From: Micromonospora thermarum
Lineage (GTDB): Bacteria; Actinomycetota; Actinomycetes; Mycobacteriales; Micromonosporaceae
Direction of reading: 5' to 3'
DNA length: 64,000 nucleotides
Assembly: GCF_012034245.1 (NCBI RefSeq)
Contig: NZ_JAATEO010000024.1
Span: 1-64,000, forward strand
Both the position numbers and the translations under genes were made by a program. Numbering within the stretch: the first letter of the stretch is position 1; each line of letters starts with the position of its first letter. The notes below the pieces were generated by a model that ran no database searches, was not told the origin of the DNA, and was given only the letters and a program-made list of their open reading frames with translations. Below, piece by piece: positions 1 to 8,827 of the stretch.

Positions 1-80
1 TGGTCCCTGATATGGCCTGGTATGGGAGTTATGCCCGGGCAGAAAGCGCAAGATCGCGGGGAGGGGTTGGAGCGGCGCGC

Positions 81-1535
81 TCAGCTGACCGTCCACAGCA
101 GGTGGTTCACCGTGAGGGCGGTGAGCGCTTGAGCCGTGAGCCACCAGCGGTGCGTGCGCGCCGGCAGGTGCGTGGTGGCGACGAGCAGCCAGACCGTGAA
201 CGGCAGCCAGATCCGCTCCACCTCGGCCTTGCTGAGGCCGGACAGGTCCGCCGCGACGATGGCCAGCGCCGCCGTCACCGGGAGCACCACCGCCGGCCCC
301 GCCGCCCGGACGGCGTGCGCCACCGCCGACCGCCACCGCCCCACGTGCCCAGCGTGGGCGACCGAGCCCGACCGCGACGTCTTCGACGCCGGCGGGGCCG
401 CGAGGGCGGCGCGTACCGGTCCGGTTGCCGCCACCAGCGCCCGGCGCAGCGCCGGCCCCACCGCCGGCCCGGCGGACAGCAGCAGCGCGGCCAGGTTCGC
501 CCACACCCAGTAGACGTACGGGCGGTCGGCCGCCCACCCCTGGTAGTAGCGCTCGACCACCAGGCGGTAGCCGTCCCACCACCAGAACCCAGCGGCCGTG
601 AACGCCACCACGACGGCGGCGACCCCGGCGACGGCGGCGGCCAGCGCTCCCCACCCGTCCCGGGCGCGCAACGCCAGCACGGCCACCGCCAGCAGCCCGA
701 CCAGCACGAACCCGTACGACAGGTGCAGCGCGAAGCCCAGCACGAGCCCGCCGGCGAAGGCGACCCGCCGGCCGCCGATCGCGAGCAGGGCCAGGCCGGC
801 GGCCACCACGCCGGTGAACAGCCCGTCCGCCGACGCCCCCACCCAGACCGCGCCCGGCAGCAGCACCAGGAACGGCACCAGGGCCCGGGCGGCGCCGGCG
901 GCTCCCAGCGCCCGCAGGGTCACCGGCACCGACACCGCGAGCGTCGCGCCGAGCAGGACGCAGGCCAGGCCGGCCGCCGCGCCGCCGCCCAGCCCGATCC
1001 GGTCGAGCCACACGAAGACCAGCAGCGCCCCCGGCGGGTGCCCGGCCGTGTGCGTCGACCACGAGTCCGGCTGGAAGTCGAGGATCCGCCCGGTGAAACC
1101 GGCCAGCACGGCGGACACGTCGGTGATCCGGGGCACCTCGTGCAGGTACTCCGCCTGCGGGGTCAGCCGCTCGGCGAGCCCGGCCGACCAGCCGTCCACC
1201 AGGGCCAGCGACAGCGTCCACGCGACCGAGGCCAGCCAGCCGGCGACGAGCAGCCGGCCCCAGCGGGCGGTCCGCGCCCACGGGACGCCCCAGCCGAGCA
1301 CCGCCACGGCGACCAGCACCGCCGCCGGCGTCCCCCAGCCGACGTGCGGGCGCCAGGTGGCGTAGAGCGGGGCGGCGTCCGCGTACAGGCCGGAATCCCG
1401 CGCGTTGAGCGCCGCGCCCACCACCACGGCGGCCGCCAGCAGCGCCGCCTCCACGGCGAGCACCACCAGGTCGGCCCGGCCTCGGCGGGCGGGCGCCGCG
1501 GGGCCGGCGGCGGCTCGCGTCGGTGTGGACGTCAT
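81..1535 (-). CDS. Polytopic membrane protein, GT-C glycosyltransferase-like
   Basis: A 484-residue protein dominated by hydrophobic segments (roughly ten to twelve membrane helices) joined by short Arg-rich loops. A first extracytoplasmic loop with Asp/Tyr residues after helix 1 and the overall layout resemble actinobacterial GT-C enzymes that use polyprenyl-phosphate sugars; this is inference because no short diagnostic motif is present. The ATG start is followed by an Ala/Arg-rich cytoplasmic head. It is divergent from the GT2/DUF2064/methyltransferase unit 143 bp away, and these genes often sit near one another in actinomycetes, which supports a cell-envelope sugar role. It could also be a plain transporter-like membrane protein. 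Confidence 0.7.
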   Translation of the reverse strand: MTSTPTRAAAGPAAPARRGRADLVVLAVEAALLAAAVVVGAALNARDSGLYADAAPLYATWRPHVGWGTPAAVLVAVAVLGWGVPWARTARWGRLLVAGWLASVAWTLSLALVDGWSAGLAERLTPQAEYLHEVPRITDVSAVLAGFTGRILDFQPDSWSTHTAGHPPGALLVFVWLDRIGLGGGAAAGLACVLLGATLAVSVPVTLRALGAAGAARALVPFLVLLPGAVWVGASADGLFTGVVAAGLALLAIGGRRVAFAGGLVLGFALHLSYGFVLVGLLAVAVLALRARDGWGALAAAVAGVAAVVVAFTAAGFWWWDGYRLVVERYYQGWAADRPYVYWVWANLAALLLSAGPAVGPALRRALVAATGPVRAALAAPPASKTSRSGSVAHAGHVGRWRSAVAHAVRAAGPAVVLPVTAALAIVAADLSGLSKAEVERIWLPFTVWLLVATTHLPARTHRWWLTAQALTALTVNHLLWTVS

Positions 1536-1598
1536 GACGACCGCACGGTACGGGCTCCGGCGCGGCGGCGCAGGCGAAGCGCCGTCCCGTCACCGGTC

Positions 1599-1633
1599 GG
1601 TAAGAATCTGTCGTCCGGTAAGCGGTCCGTAAC
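1599..1633 (+). promoter_or_regulatory. Direct repeats upstream of the GT2 operon, possible regulator site
   Basis: GGTAAG occurs at 1599-1604 and 1617-1622, and a related CGTAAC at 1628-1633, in the intergenic gap upstream of the GT2 start codon at 1679. Spaced direct half-sites of this sort are typical of OmpR-family regulators. No regulator is encoded next to it, so the assignment is weak. Confidence 0.25.
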
Positions 1634-1678
1634 CACGTTCCGGCCGCCGCCGGTCCGCGACCGCCCTAGCGTCGAGGC

Positions 1679-2353
1679 ATGTCCACACAGATCGACGTGG
1701 TCCTGCCGTGCCTGGACGAGGCGGCGGCACTGCCGGGCGTCCTCGCCGCGCTGCCGCCCGGGTACCGGGCGCTGGTGGTGGACAACGGGTCGCGGGACGG
1801 GTCGCCCGAGGTTGCCGCCCGGCTCGGCGCCCGGGTGGTGCACGAATCCCGCCGCGGCTACGGCGCCGCCGTCCACACCGGGCTCCTCGCCGCCGAGACC
1901 GAGCTGGTGTGCGTCCTGGACGCGGACGGTTCGTTCGACCCGGCGGAGCTGCCGGCCCTGGTCGCCCCGGTGGCGGACGGCTCGGCCGACCTCGCGGTCG
2001 GCCGCCGCCGGCCCGTCTCGGCGTCCGCCTGGCCGTGGCACGCCCGGGCCGGCACCGCGCTGGTCGCGGCGCTGCTGCGCCAGCGCGGCGTCCCGCTGCG
2101 CGACCTGAGCCCGATCCGGGTGGCCCGGCGCGAGGCGCTGCTCGGCCTCGGCGTCACCGACCGGGCCTTCGGCTACCCGCTCGAACTGCTGATCCGCGCG
2201 GCCACGGCGGGCTGGCGCATCCGCGAGCTGGACGTCACGTACGCGCCGCGCGCCGCCGGCACCCGTTCGAAGGTCTCCGGCTCGGTCCGCGGCACCCTGC
2301 GGGCGACCCGGGACTTCGCCGGGGTGCTGCGCAGCATGGGCGGCACCCGGTGA
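1679..2353 (+). CDS. Glycosyltransferase family 2 (polyprenyl-phosphate sugar synthase-like)
   Basis: A 224-residue GT-A enzyme. The N-terminus has the family pattern VVLPCLDEAAALPGV followed by VVDNGSRDGS, and a DADGS metal-binding motif near residue 81. The length fits a soluble dolichyl/polyprenyl-phosphate-mannose-synthase type enzyme without a membrane tail. It probably moves a sugar from a nucleotide donor to a lipid or small acceptor in the cytoplasm. It is the first gene of a tight unit: its stop codon overlaps the GTG start of the DUF2064 gene by four bases, so translation is likely coupled. The acceptor cannot be read from sequence. Confidence 0.85.
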   Translation: MSTQIDVVLPCLDEAAALPGVLAALPPGYRALVVDNGSRDGSPEVAARLGARVVHESRRGYGAAVHTGLLAAETELVCVLDADGSFDPAELPALVAPVADGSADLAVGRRRPVSASAWPWHARAGTALVAALLRQRGVPLRDLSPIRVARREALLGLGVTDRAFGYPLELLIRAATAGWRIRELDVTYAPRAAGTRSKVSGSVRGTLRATRDFAGVLRSMGGTR

Positions 2354-3042
2354 CCGTCCTGCTGGTCGTGGCGAAGGCGCCGGTGCCGGGCGCGGTGAAG
2401 ACCCGGCTGTGTCCGCCCGCCACGCCCCGCCAGGCGGCCCGGGTCGCCGCCGCCGCGCTGCGGGACACGCTCGCCGCGGTCGCGGCGACCCCCGGCGTGA
2501 CCCCGGTGCTCGCCCTGCACGGGCGGCTCGCCGACGGCGTGGACGCCGACGCGCTGCGGGCCGCCGTCACCGGCTGGACGGTCCTGCCCCAGCGCGGCGC
2601 CGGCCTGGGCGACCGGCTCGCCGCCGCGTACGCGGACGTGGCGGCCGCGTACCCCGGGCAGCCGGTGCTCCAGATCGGCATGGACACGCCCCAGGTGTCC
2701 CCGGTCCTGCTCGGCGCGGCGGCGCGGCGGCTGGCCGGCGCGGACGCCCTGCTCGGCCCCGCCGCGGACGGCGGCTGGTGGGTGCTGGGCCTGCGCGAGC
2801 CCGGACACGCGACCGCCCTTCGGGGCGTGCCCATGTCCACCCCGGCGACCGGGCGCCGCACCGTCGCGGCACTGGCCGCGCGCGGCCTGCGGGTGGAGCC
2901 GCTGCCGATGGCTCGGGACGTCGACGAGTGGGCCGACGCGCTGGCCGTGGCGGCGACCGTGCCCGGAAGCCGGTTCGCGCGGCAGGTCGACGCCGTCCGG
3001 CCGGTCGCGGAGACGGTCCTTCTGCCCGGCGGCCGGCGGTGA
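2350..3042 (+). CDS. DUF2064 / TIGR04282 family glycosyltransferase-like protein
   Basis: A 230-residue protein. The GTG start at 2350 is chosen because it overlaps the GT2 stop (GTGA) and places the family N-terminus LLVVAKAPVPGAVKTRL at residue 4. The middle contains the conserved IGMDTPQVSP motif and the PAADGGWWVLGL segment. The family adopts a nucleotidyltransferase/GT-A fold and is annotated in databases as arsenosugar-biosynthesis-type glycosyltransferase, but that substrate is not implied here. It sits between GT2 and a methyltransferase with overlaps on both sides, so the three products probably act in one pathway. Confidence 0.82.
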   Translation: MTVLLVVAKAPVPGAVKTRLCPPATPRQAARVAAAALRDTLAAVAATPGVTPVLALHGRLADGVDADALRAAVTGWTVLPQRGAGLGDRLAAAYADVAAAYPGQPVLQIGMDTPQVSPVLLGAAARRLAGADALLGPAADGGWWVLGLREPGHATALRGVPMSTPATGRRTVAALAARGLRVEPLPMARDVDEWADALAVAATVPGSRFARQVDAVRPVAETVLLPGGRR

Positions 3043-3701
3043 CCGTCCTCGCCACCGACCCGGGCGGGTCCGGCTTCGCGGCGGCACTCACCACCCCGAT
3101 CGGGACGCACTGGCTGGTCGACACGCACGGGCGGCGGACCCGCCTGCCGGTCGACCGCTGGCACGCGGCGGCGGAACCGGCGCTGCGGGCGGTGCTGCGG
3201 CGCTGCGCCGGCCCCACCCTGGACGTCGGCTGCGGGCCCGGCCGGGTCACCCGCGCGCTGGTGGAGGCCGGTGTGACCGCCGTCGGGCTCGACGTGTGCG
3301 CCGAGGCGGTCCGACGTACCCGGGCCCGGGGCGCGGTCGCGCTGCGCCGGGACGTGTTCGACCCGCTGCCCGGCGAGGGGCGCTGGGCGCACGTGCTGCT
3401 GATCGACGGCAACATCGGCATCGGCGGCGACCCGGTCGCCCTGCTGGGCCGCTGCCGCGACCTCCTCCGTCCGCGGGGCACCGTCGTGGTGGAGGTGGAG
3501 CCGGCCGGCCCCGGCCTGTGGCGCGGTGACAGCCATCTCGCGTACCGGACGGCCGACGGCGTGTCCCGGCGGGGCCCGTGGTTCCGGTGGGCCCGGCTCG
3601 ACGAGCGGGCGCTGCCTCCCGTGGCCGCCGCGGTCGGCCTCGCGGTGCACGAGCTGGCCGACCGGGACGGCCGCCGGTTCGCCGTCCTTCGACGCCCCTG
3701 A
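3039..3701 (+). CDS. Class I SAM-dependent methyltransferase
   Basis: A 220-residue protein starting at a GTG that overlaps the previous stop by four bases. The SAM-binding glycine motif LDVGCGPGRVT lies near residue 63, followed by the acidic motif II VGLDVCAEAV. The rest is the Rossmann-like fold with a post-motif LLRPRGTVVVEVEP strand. It is the last gene of the three-gene unit and faces the sulfatase gene tail to tail 25 bp away. The substrate is unknown; co-transcription with two glycosyltransferase-like genes points to a sugar or glycolipid acceptor. Confidence 0.85.
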   Translation: MTVLATDPGGSGFAAALTTPIGTHWLVDTHGRRTRLPVDRWHAAAEPALRAVLRRCAGPTLDVGCGPGRVTRALVEAGVTAVGLDVCAEAVRRTRARGAVALRRDVFDPLPGEGRWAHVLLIDGNIGIGGDPVALLGRCRDLLRPRGTVVVEVEPAGPGLWRGDSHLAYRTADGVSRRGPWFRWARLDERALPPVAAAVGLAVHELADRDGRRFAVLRRP

Positions 3702-3726
3702 CGGCGACGGGTGGCGGGTGCCGGGA

Positions 3727-5469
3727 TCAGCCGGGCGGGCCGGCCGCCGCGGCGCGTGGGTCGAGGGCGGGGGAGAAGGTGGTGAGGAAGCGGTCCCGGA
3801 AGGCGTCCATCCGCCACACCGGAGCGTCGGGTCCGGGTCGCAGGCCGTCCTGCCAGTTCCAGCCGGCGATCCGGTCGAGCACGGCCCGGTCCCGGGTGAT
3901 GAGGTGGATCGGCACGTCGCGGCTGGCGTCCGGGCCGGTGACGATCGGCGCGGGCTGGTGGTCACCGACCACGATCAGCACCAGGTCGTCGTCGCCGTAC
4001 CGCTGGACGTACGAGATGAGGGCGCCCAGCGTGTACTCGATCGACCGGCGGTACCCGAGCCGGGGCTGCTTGGACGAGCGGCGCTCGGTGGCGTCGTGGA
4101 ACACGCTGCCGTCGCCGAGCGCGTTCCAGTCCAGCAGCCGGGGGATGTGCGTCCAGGGGGAGTGGCTGGAGATGAGGGCCAGCTCGGCCATCACCGGACG
4201 GCGGTCGGTGGCGGCGCGTTCCCGCTGGTGGAACACCGACAGCGTGTACTGGTCGGGCATCGGGGCGAAGCTGAACCGCGGTCCCCGGTAGCCGAGGCTG
4301 TGCTCGTCGTAGAACTGCTCGTAGTCGTAGAACGCCCCCTCCGGCCACGCCTGGTTGGCCGCCGGCATCACACCCACCGTCCGCCAGCCGGCCCGCCGGA
4401 AGGCGGTACCGAGGGTGCTGCGGTCGCTGGCCAGCAGCGTGCGGTGGCGCTGGTCGTTGTCGATCCACAGTCCGGAGAGCAGCGTGGCGTGCGCCAGCCA
4501 GCTGCCGCCGCCGGTGGTGGGCGAGGTGAGGAACGCGCTGCGGGTGCCGTAGCCGGCCGCGGACAGGCGTCGCTGTCCCTGGTCGAGCACCACGCCGACG
4601 TTGGCGAACTCCTCCTCCTGCACCGCGTCACGCCCGTAGCTCTCGACGAAGGCGACCAGCACGTCCTTGCCGCGCAGCGCGGTGAGCAGCCGGTCGCCGG
4701 GCGCGCCGCCGTACGGGTCGGCGTCGACCTCGCCGACGAACACCGCCCGGTCGCGCAACCGCGCCTGCACCTGCGCGGCGTGGGCGTTGACCAGCACGGT
4801 CGCGGAGGCGTCGGCCACCGGCCCGGCCGGCGCGATGCGCACCCCGGTGGCGGCGCCGACGAGCCAGAGCACCACCAGCGCCGCCAGCGCGCGGCGGGAC
4901 CGGTCCGGATCACCGGCCAGCAGGCGGGACAGCCGCAGGACCGCCCAGGTCAGGGTGGCGAGCAGCCCGACGGCCAGCAGCACGGCGCCGACGGCGGCGG
5001 CGACGGCGCCGGCCCGTCCCACCGAGCCGCTCATGAAGGTGAACGCCTCGTCGAGCAGCGCCCAGTCGAGCACCAGGTCGAACGGCCGCCCGAGCGCCGA
5101 CCCGAACCCGAGGTCGGCGGCCTTGAGGACCACCAGTAGCCCGAGCGCCACCCCGGCCAGCGTCGCCACCGGGCGGCGGGCCCGCGTGGGCAGGACGAGC
5201 AGGACCGCCGCCAGCACCAGGCCCTCCAGCGGGATCCGGACCAGCGCGGCGGGCGTCAGGTGACCGGGCCGGTGCGGCGCGCCCAGGGCGACCAGCACCA
5301 GCAGCACGGCCGCCGTCGTGGCCAGCCACCCCGCGACCCGCCGCCACCGCGCCGGCCGGTCCACGTGCCCGGGGGTACGCCCCGAGCCCGGCTCGGCGGT
5401 CGGGACGGTGGTCGCGTCGGGCCGCAGGGCGCTCTCGTCGGGCCGCAGGGCGCTCTCGTCGTTCTGCAC
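3727..5469 (-). CDS. Membrane-anchored sulfatase/alkaline-phosphatase superfamily protein (LtaS-like)
   Basis: A 580-residue protein with a short cytoplasmic head, about five N-terminal membrane helices and a large extracytoplasmic sulfatase-fold domain. Visible superfamily motifs are FVESYGRD (metal-binding Glu), the Thr/Ser-rich SPTTGGGSW segment where LtaS-type enzymes carry the catalytic Thr, and VVGDHQPAP near the C-terminus. Relatives transfer phosphoglycerol or phosphoethanolamine, or cleave such esters, outside the membrane. The N-terminus carries an exact seven-residue duplication (DESALRP twice) encoded by a 21-bp tandem repeat near 5419-5460. It is followed 13 bp away by the CDP-alcohol phosphatidyltransferase in opposite reading order, so the two are probably co-transcribed with the latter upstream. 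Confidence 0.82.
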   Translation of the reverse strand: MQNDESALRPDESALRPDATTVPTAEPGSGRTPGHVDRPARWRRVAGWLATTAAVLLVLVALGAPHRPGHLTPAALVRIPLEGLVLAAVLLVLPTRARRPVATLAGVALGLLVVLKAADLGFGSALGRPFDLVLDWALLDEAFTFMSGSVGRAGAVAAAVGAVLLAVGLLATLTWAVLRLSRLLAGDPDRSRRALAALVVLWLVGAATGVRIAPAGPVADASATVLVNAHAAQVQARLRDRAVFVGEVDADPYGGAPGDRLLTALRGKDVLVAFVESYGRDAVQEEEFANVGVVLDQGQRRLSAAGYGTRSAFLTSPTTGGGSWLAHATLLSGLWIDNDQRHRTLLASDRSTLGTAFRRAGWRTVGVMPAANQAWPEGAFYDYEQFYDEHSLGYRGPRFSFAPMPDQYTLSVFHQRERAATDRRPVMAELALISSHSPWTHIPRLLDWNALGDGSVFHDATERRSSKQPRLGYRRSIEYTLGALISYVQRYGDDDLVLIVVGDHQPAPIVTGPDASRDVPIHLITRDRAVLDRIAGWNWQDGLRPGPDAPVWRMDAFRDRFLTTFSPALDPRAAAAGPPG

Positions 5470-5481
5470 GGTGCTCCTCGG

Positions 5482-6318
5482 TCAGTCGTGGACGGCGACG
5501 AGTTCCCGGCGCGTCGCCGGCCGGTCCGGGCGGGATTCCGCCGCCACCGGCAAGCCCGGGATCGGCGCGCCGGCGACCGGCATCGCCGGGTGCCCGACGG
5601 GTGCCGCGACCGGCGTCGGGTCCGGCGCGGACCGGTGCCGCCAGAGCCAGAGGACGTCCCGACCGAACGACTCCACCTGGAGCGCCAGTGCCCCGACGAG
5701 CAGCATCACCGCGGCCACCGGCGGCAGCACCCGCGACGCGGCGACCAGCAGCACCACGCCCAGCGCCGCCGCGGTGACCTTACGCCAGTACCGGGCCGGC
5801 AGCGGCCGGCACAGCCACGGCAGCGCCCAGCCGGCGGCGACGAACGCGTACCGCATCGCGCCGAGGGTGAGCACCCAGACCCCGACCGCCGGCGCGACGT
5901 GCAGGCTGAGCACGGCGACGAGGACGCTGTCGATCTCCATGTCGAACCGGGCGCCGAGCGCGCTGGCCGTGCCGGTGCGGCGGGCCACGTACCCGTCCAC
6001 GCCGTCCAGCGCGAGTGCCACCGCGGTGAGGACGGTGAGCAGCCCGACCGGCACCGGCCGCCCGGCGAACCCGTCGGCGACCAGCCCGGTGACCGCCCCG
6101 ACGAGCACCGCCCGGGCCAGGGTCACCCGGTCGGCCGGCCCGAGGGCGGTCGCACCGGCCCGGTGCAGGCCCAGAACGAGCGCCAGGCACACCACCAGCC
6201 CGTACGCGAGGCCGGCGAACCAGCCGGCGGGGCCGAGACCGACCGTCCCGGCGAGCCCGGCCAGCAGGACAATCTGGACGACCAGCCCGATCAGCGGACC
6301 GTTTCGAACCGTGGCCAC
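5482..6318 (-). CDS. CDP-alcohol phosphatidyltransferase family protein
   Basis: A 278-residue membrane enzyme. The full signature D-x2-DG-x2-AR-x8-G-x3-D-x3-D is present from Asp105 to Asp130 (DGVDGYVARR...GARFDMEID), the catalytic and metal-binding core of enzymes that join a CDP-activated alcohol to a second alcohol. Six or more membrane helices surround it. The GTG start at 6318 is preferred because a GGAGG ribosome-binding site lies just upstream; the frame stays open far beyond but without coding character. It is divergent from the dehydrogenase at 6412 and may share a regulatory gap with that operon. The product could be a phospholipid or phosphoglycosyl lipid. Confidence 0.85.
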   Translation of the reverse strand: MATVRNGPLIGLVVQIVLLAGLAGTVGLGPAGWFAGLAYGLVVCLALVLGLHRAGATALGPADRVTLARAVLVGAVTGLVADGFAGRPVPVGLLTVLTAVALALDGVDGYVARRTGTASALGARFDMEIDSVLVAVLSLHVAPAVGVWVLTLGAMRYAFVAAGWALPWLCRPLPARYWRKVTAAALGVVLLVAASRVLPPVAAVMLLVGALALQVESFGRDVLWLWRHRSAPDPTPVAAPVGHPAMPVAGAPIPGLPVAAESRPDRPATRRELVAVHD

Positions 6319-6411
6319 CGTGCCTCCGTGTCTATGATCGACAGCTCCCTGACTGGGTAGTACGCACGAAACGACGGTCCGGTTCGCCCGGGACGCGGAA
6401 AGGAGCAGCCG

Positions 6412-7395
6412 GTGACGCGGACGGCCCGGGCCTTCTGGCTGCGGACACCCGGCCAGGGCGAGATCCGGCCGGCGCCGCTGCCCGCCCCCGTCCCGGGCGA
6501 GGTGCTCGTCCGGGCGCGGTACTCCGGCGTGAGCCGCGGCACCGAGACGCTGGTGTTCACCGGCGGCGTCCCCACCGGCCAGTACGCGGCGATGCGTGCC
6601 CCCTTCCAGGAGGGCGACTTCCCGGCCCCGGTCAAGTATGGCTACCTCAGCGTGGGCGTGGTCGAGGAGGGCCCGGAGGAGCTTCGCGGGCGCACCGTGT
6701 TCTGCCTGCACCCGCACCAGACCGCGTACGTGGTCCCGGCCGACGCCGTGGTGGTCGTACCCGAGGACGTGCCGGCGTCCCGCGCGGTGCTGGCCGGCAC
6801 GGTGGAGACCGCGGTCAACGCGCTGTGGGACGCGCCGCCGCTGGTCGGCGACCGGATCACCGTGGTCGGCGCCGGCATGGTCGGTGCCACCGTCGCGGCC
6901 CTGGCGGCCCGCTTCCCCGGCGTACGGGTGCAGCTCGTCGACCTCGACCCGGCGCGGGCGGAGGTGGCGTCGGCCCTCGGCGTCGAGTTCGCCGCGCCGG
7001 CCGAGGCGGCCGGCGGGCGCGACCTGGTGGTGCACGCCAGCGCCACCTCCGCCGGCCTGCGGCGGTGCCTGGAACTGGTGGCGCCGGAGGGCACGGTGCT
7101 GGAGTTGAGCTGGTACGGCGACCGCGAGGTGACCCTGCCGCTGGGCGGCGAGTTCCACTCCGGGCGGCTCACCCTGCGCAGCAGCCAGGTGGGCCGGATC
7201 GCGCCGGCCCGGCGGGGCAGCCGCACCTACGCCGACCGGCTCGCGCTGGCGCTGGACCTGCTCGCCGACCCGGTGTTCGACGTGCTGCTCACCGGGGAGT
7301 CGCGCTTCGCCGACCTGCCCGACGTGCTGCCCCGGCTCGCCGACGGGCGGCTGCCGGCCCTGTGCCACCTCATCACCTACGACGGAGAGGGATAA
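6412..7395 (+). CDS. Zinc-type MDR alcohol dehydrogenase-like oxidoreductase lacking the zinc cysteines
   Basis: A 327-residue medium-chain dehydrogenase. The Rossmann motif ITVVGAGMVGATVA lies near residue 147 and is followed by VQLVDLDPAR. The catalytic domain has GVSRGTE where zinc-dependent relatives carry Cys, and the four structural-zinc Cys are absent, so it resembles the BchC/theta-crystallin-like branch. GTG start at 6412 with an AAAGGAG site. It opens the operon-like row that continues with the PTPS-like gene two bases after its stop. Probably an NAD(P)-dependent reduction or oxidation in the same pathway; the substrate is unknown. Confidence 0.8.
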   Translation: MTRTARAFWLRTPGQGEIRPAPLPAPVPGEVLVRARYSGVSRGTETLVFTGGVPTGQYAAMRAPFQEGDFPAPVKYGYLSVGVVEEGPEELRGRTVFCLHPHQTAYVVPADAVVVVPEDVPASRAVLAGTVETAVNALWDAPPLVGDRITVVGAGMVGATVAALAARFPGVRVQLVDLDPARAEVASALGVEFAAPAEAAGGRDLVVHASATSAGLRRCLELVAPEGTVLELSWYGDREVTLPLGGEFHSGRLTLRSSQVGRIAPARRGSRTYADRLALALDLLADPVFDVLLTGESRFADLPDVLPRLADGRLPALCHLITYDGEG

Positions 7396-7397
7396 CC

Positions 7398-7796
7398 GTG
7401 TTCAGCGTGACCGTCCGTGACCACATGATGATCGCCCACAGCTTCCGGGGCGAGGTGTTCGGTCCGGCCCAGCGCCTGCACGGCGCCACCTTCGTCGTCG
7501 ACGCCACCTTCCGCCGTGCCGACCTCGACGCCGACGGGATCGTGGTCGACATCGGCCGGGCCACCGATCAGCTGCGGGCGGTGCTCGGCGAGCTGACGTA
7601 CCGCAACCTCGACGACGAGCCGGCGTTCGCGGGCGTGAACACCACCACCGAGGTGCTCGCCCGCACCGTCGCCGACCGTCTCGCTGAGCGGGTGCACGCC
7701 GGTGACCTCGGCGAGGGTGCGCGCGGCCTGGCGGGGATCACCGTGACCCTGCACGAGTCGCACGTGGCGTGGGCCAGCTACGAACGGCCGCTATGA
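7398..7796 (+). CDS. 6-pyruvoyl-tetrahydropterin synthase / QueD-like protein with altered active site
   Basis: A 132-residue protein with the tunnelling-fold PTPS pattern: first zinc His in IAHSF (His14), RLHG (His28), the NTTTEVLA helix (canonical NPT-E) and a C-terminal HESHVAWASY strand with the pterin-anchoring Glu120. Canonical enzymes have C-x3-HGH; here the Cys position is Ala24 and the second His of HGH is Ala30, and the LDH motif reads LDD at 71-73. Known members act on dihydroneopterin triphosphate (PTPS or CPH4 synthase). With these replacements it may not do standard chemistry. The GTG start lies two bases after the dehydrogenase stop; its own stop overlaps the next ATG. Confidence 0.85.
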   Translation: MFSVTVRDHMMIAHSFRGEVFGPAQRLHGATFVVDATFRRADLDADGIVVDIGRATDQLRAVLGELTYRNLDDEPAFAGVNTTTEVLARTVADRLAERVHAGDLGEGARGLAGITVTLHESHVAWASYERPL

Positions 7797-8827
7797 CGGG
7801 CACCGTCCACGCGGTGCTGCCGGGCGACATCGACGACCCGGCCACACCGAGCGGGGGCAACCGGTACGACCGGCGCGTCCTCGGCGGCCTGGCCGCCGCC
7901 GGCTGGACCGTGCACGAGCACCCGGTGCCCGGTGGCTGGCCGCACCCCGAGCCCGCCGACCGGGCCGGACTCGCCCGGGTGCTCGACGCGCTGCCCGACG
8001 GGACGGTCGCCCTGCTCGACGGCCTGGTCGCCTCGGCCGTGCCCGAGGTCCTCGCGCCGCGTGCCGGGCGGCTGCGCCTGGTCGTGCTCGTGCACCTGCC
8101 GCTGGACCACGACGCCGAGCGCGCGGCGCTGGGGTGCGCGGCGGCGGTCGTCACCACCAGCGGCTGGACGCGGCGCTGGCTCATCGACCGGTACGCGCTG
8201 CCCGCCGGGCGGATCCACGTCGCCACGCCCGGTGTCGACCCCGCGCCCCCGGCACCCGACTCGGCGACCGGCGGGGAACTGCTCTGCGTCGCGGCGGTCA
8301 CCCCGCTCAAGGGGCACGACACCCTGGTCGACGCGCTCGCCCGGGTCGCCGACCTGCCCTGGCGCTGCGTCTGTGCCGGGTCGCTCACCCGGGACCCGGC
8401 GTTCGTCGACCGGCTGCGACGGCGCGTCGCCGACCAGGGCCTCGCCGGGCGGGTGCACCTGGCCGGCCCGTACGCCGGGGCCGAGCTGGACGCCGCGTAC
8501 GCTGCGGCCGACCTGCTGGTGCTGGCGTCGCGCATCGAGACGTACGGCATGGCGGTCACCGAGGCCCTCGCCCGGGGCGTACCGGTGCTCGCGACCGCGA
8601 CCGGCGGGCTGCCCGACACCCTCGGCCGCGCCCCGGACGGCACCCCGCCGGGGCTGCTCGTACCCCCCGGTGACCCGGCCGCACTGGCCGGCGCGCTGCG
8701 GCGCTGGCTCACCGACCCGGCGCTGCGCGGACGCCTGCGCCGGGCCGCGCACGAGCGGCGGGCCACCCTCGACGACTGGACGACCACGACCACCGCGCTG
8801 GCGACGGCGCTGAGAGGAGCGGCTTGA
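7793..8827 (+). CDS. Glycosyltransferase family 4 (GT-B fold); stop codon supplied by an inserted element
   Basis: A 344-residue retaining GT-B enzyme. The N-terminal domain starts HAVLPGDIDDP, and the C-terminal donor domain has LLCVAAVTPLKGHDTLVDAL and the E-x7-E region around IETYGMAVTEALARG that binds nucleotide sugar. The ATG overlaps the PTPS-like stop (ATGA). The last codons read GCG GCT TGA; the TGA at 8825-8827 lies inside TTGA, the terminal tetranucleotide of the adjoining TnpB element, so the native 3' end was probably slightly different. The catalytic domain is complete. It likely glycosylates the product of this gene row. Confidence 0.85.
   Translation: MTGTVHAVLPGDIDDPATPSGGNRYDRRVLGGLAAAGWTVHEHPVPGGWPHPEPADRAGLARVLDALPDGTVALLDGLVASAVPEVLAPRAGRLRLVVLVHLPLDHDAERAALGCAAAVVTTSGWTRRWLIDRYALPAGRIHVATPGVDPAPPAPDSATGGELLCVAAVTPLKGHDTLVDALARVADLPWRCVCAGSLTRDPAFVDRLRRRVADQGLAGRVHLAGPYAGAELDAAYAAADLLVLASRIETYGMAVTEALARGVPVLATATGGLPDTLGRAPDGTPPGLLVPPGDPAALAGALRRWLTDPALRGRLRRAAHERRATLDDWTTTTTALATALRGAA

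Noticed and set aside
12..2108. A 698-codon plus-strand frame covering the membrane protein gene
   Set aside because: Its translation is Arg/Pro/Gly low complexity and it lies antisense to a clear membrane protein; it is a GC-driven shadow.
5482..7368. A 628-codon frame giving a long N-terminal extension to the CDP-alcohol phosphatidyltransferase
   Set aside because: The extension is antisense to the dehydrogenase and Arg/Gly-rich; GTG 6318 with GGAGG gives the family length.
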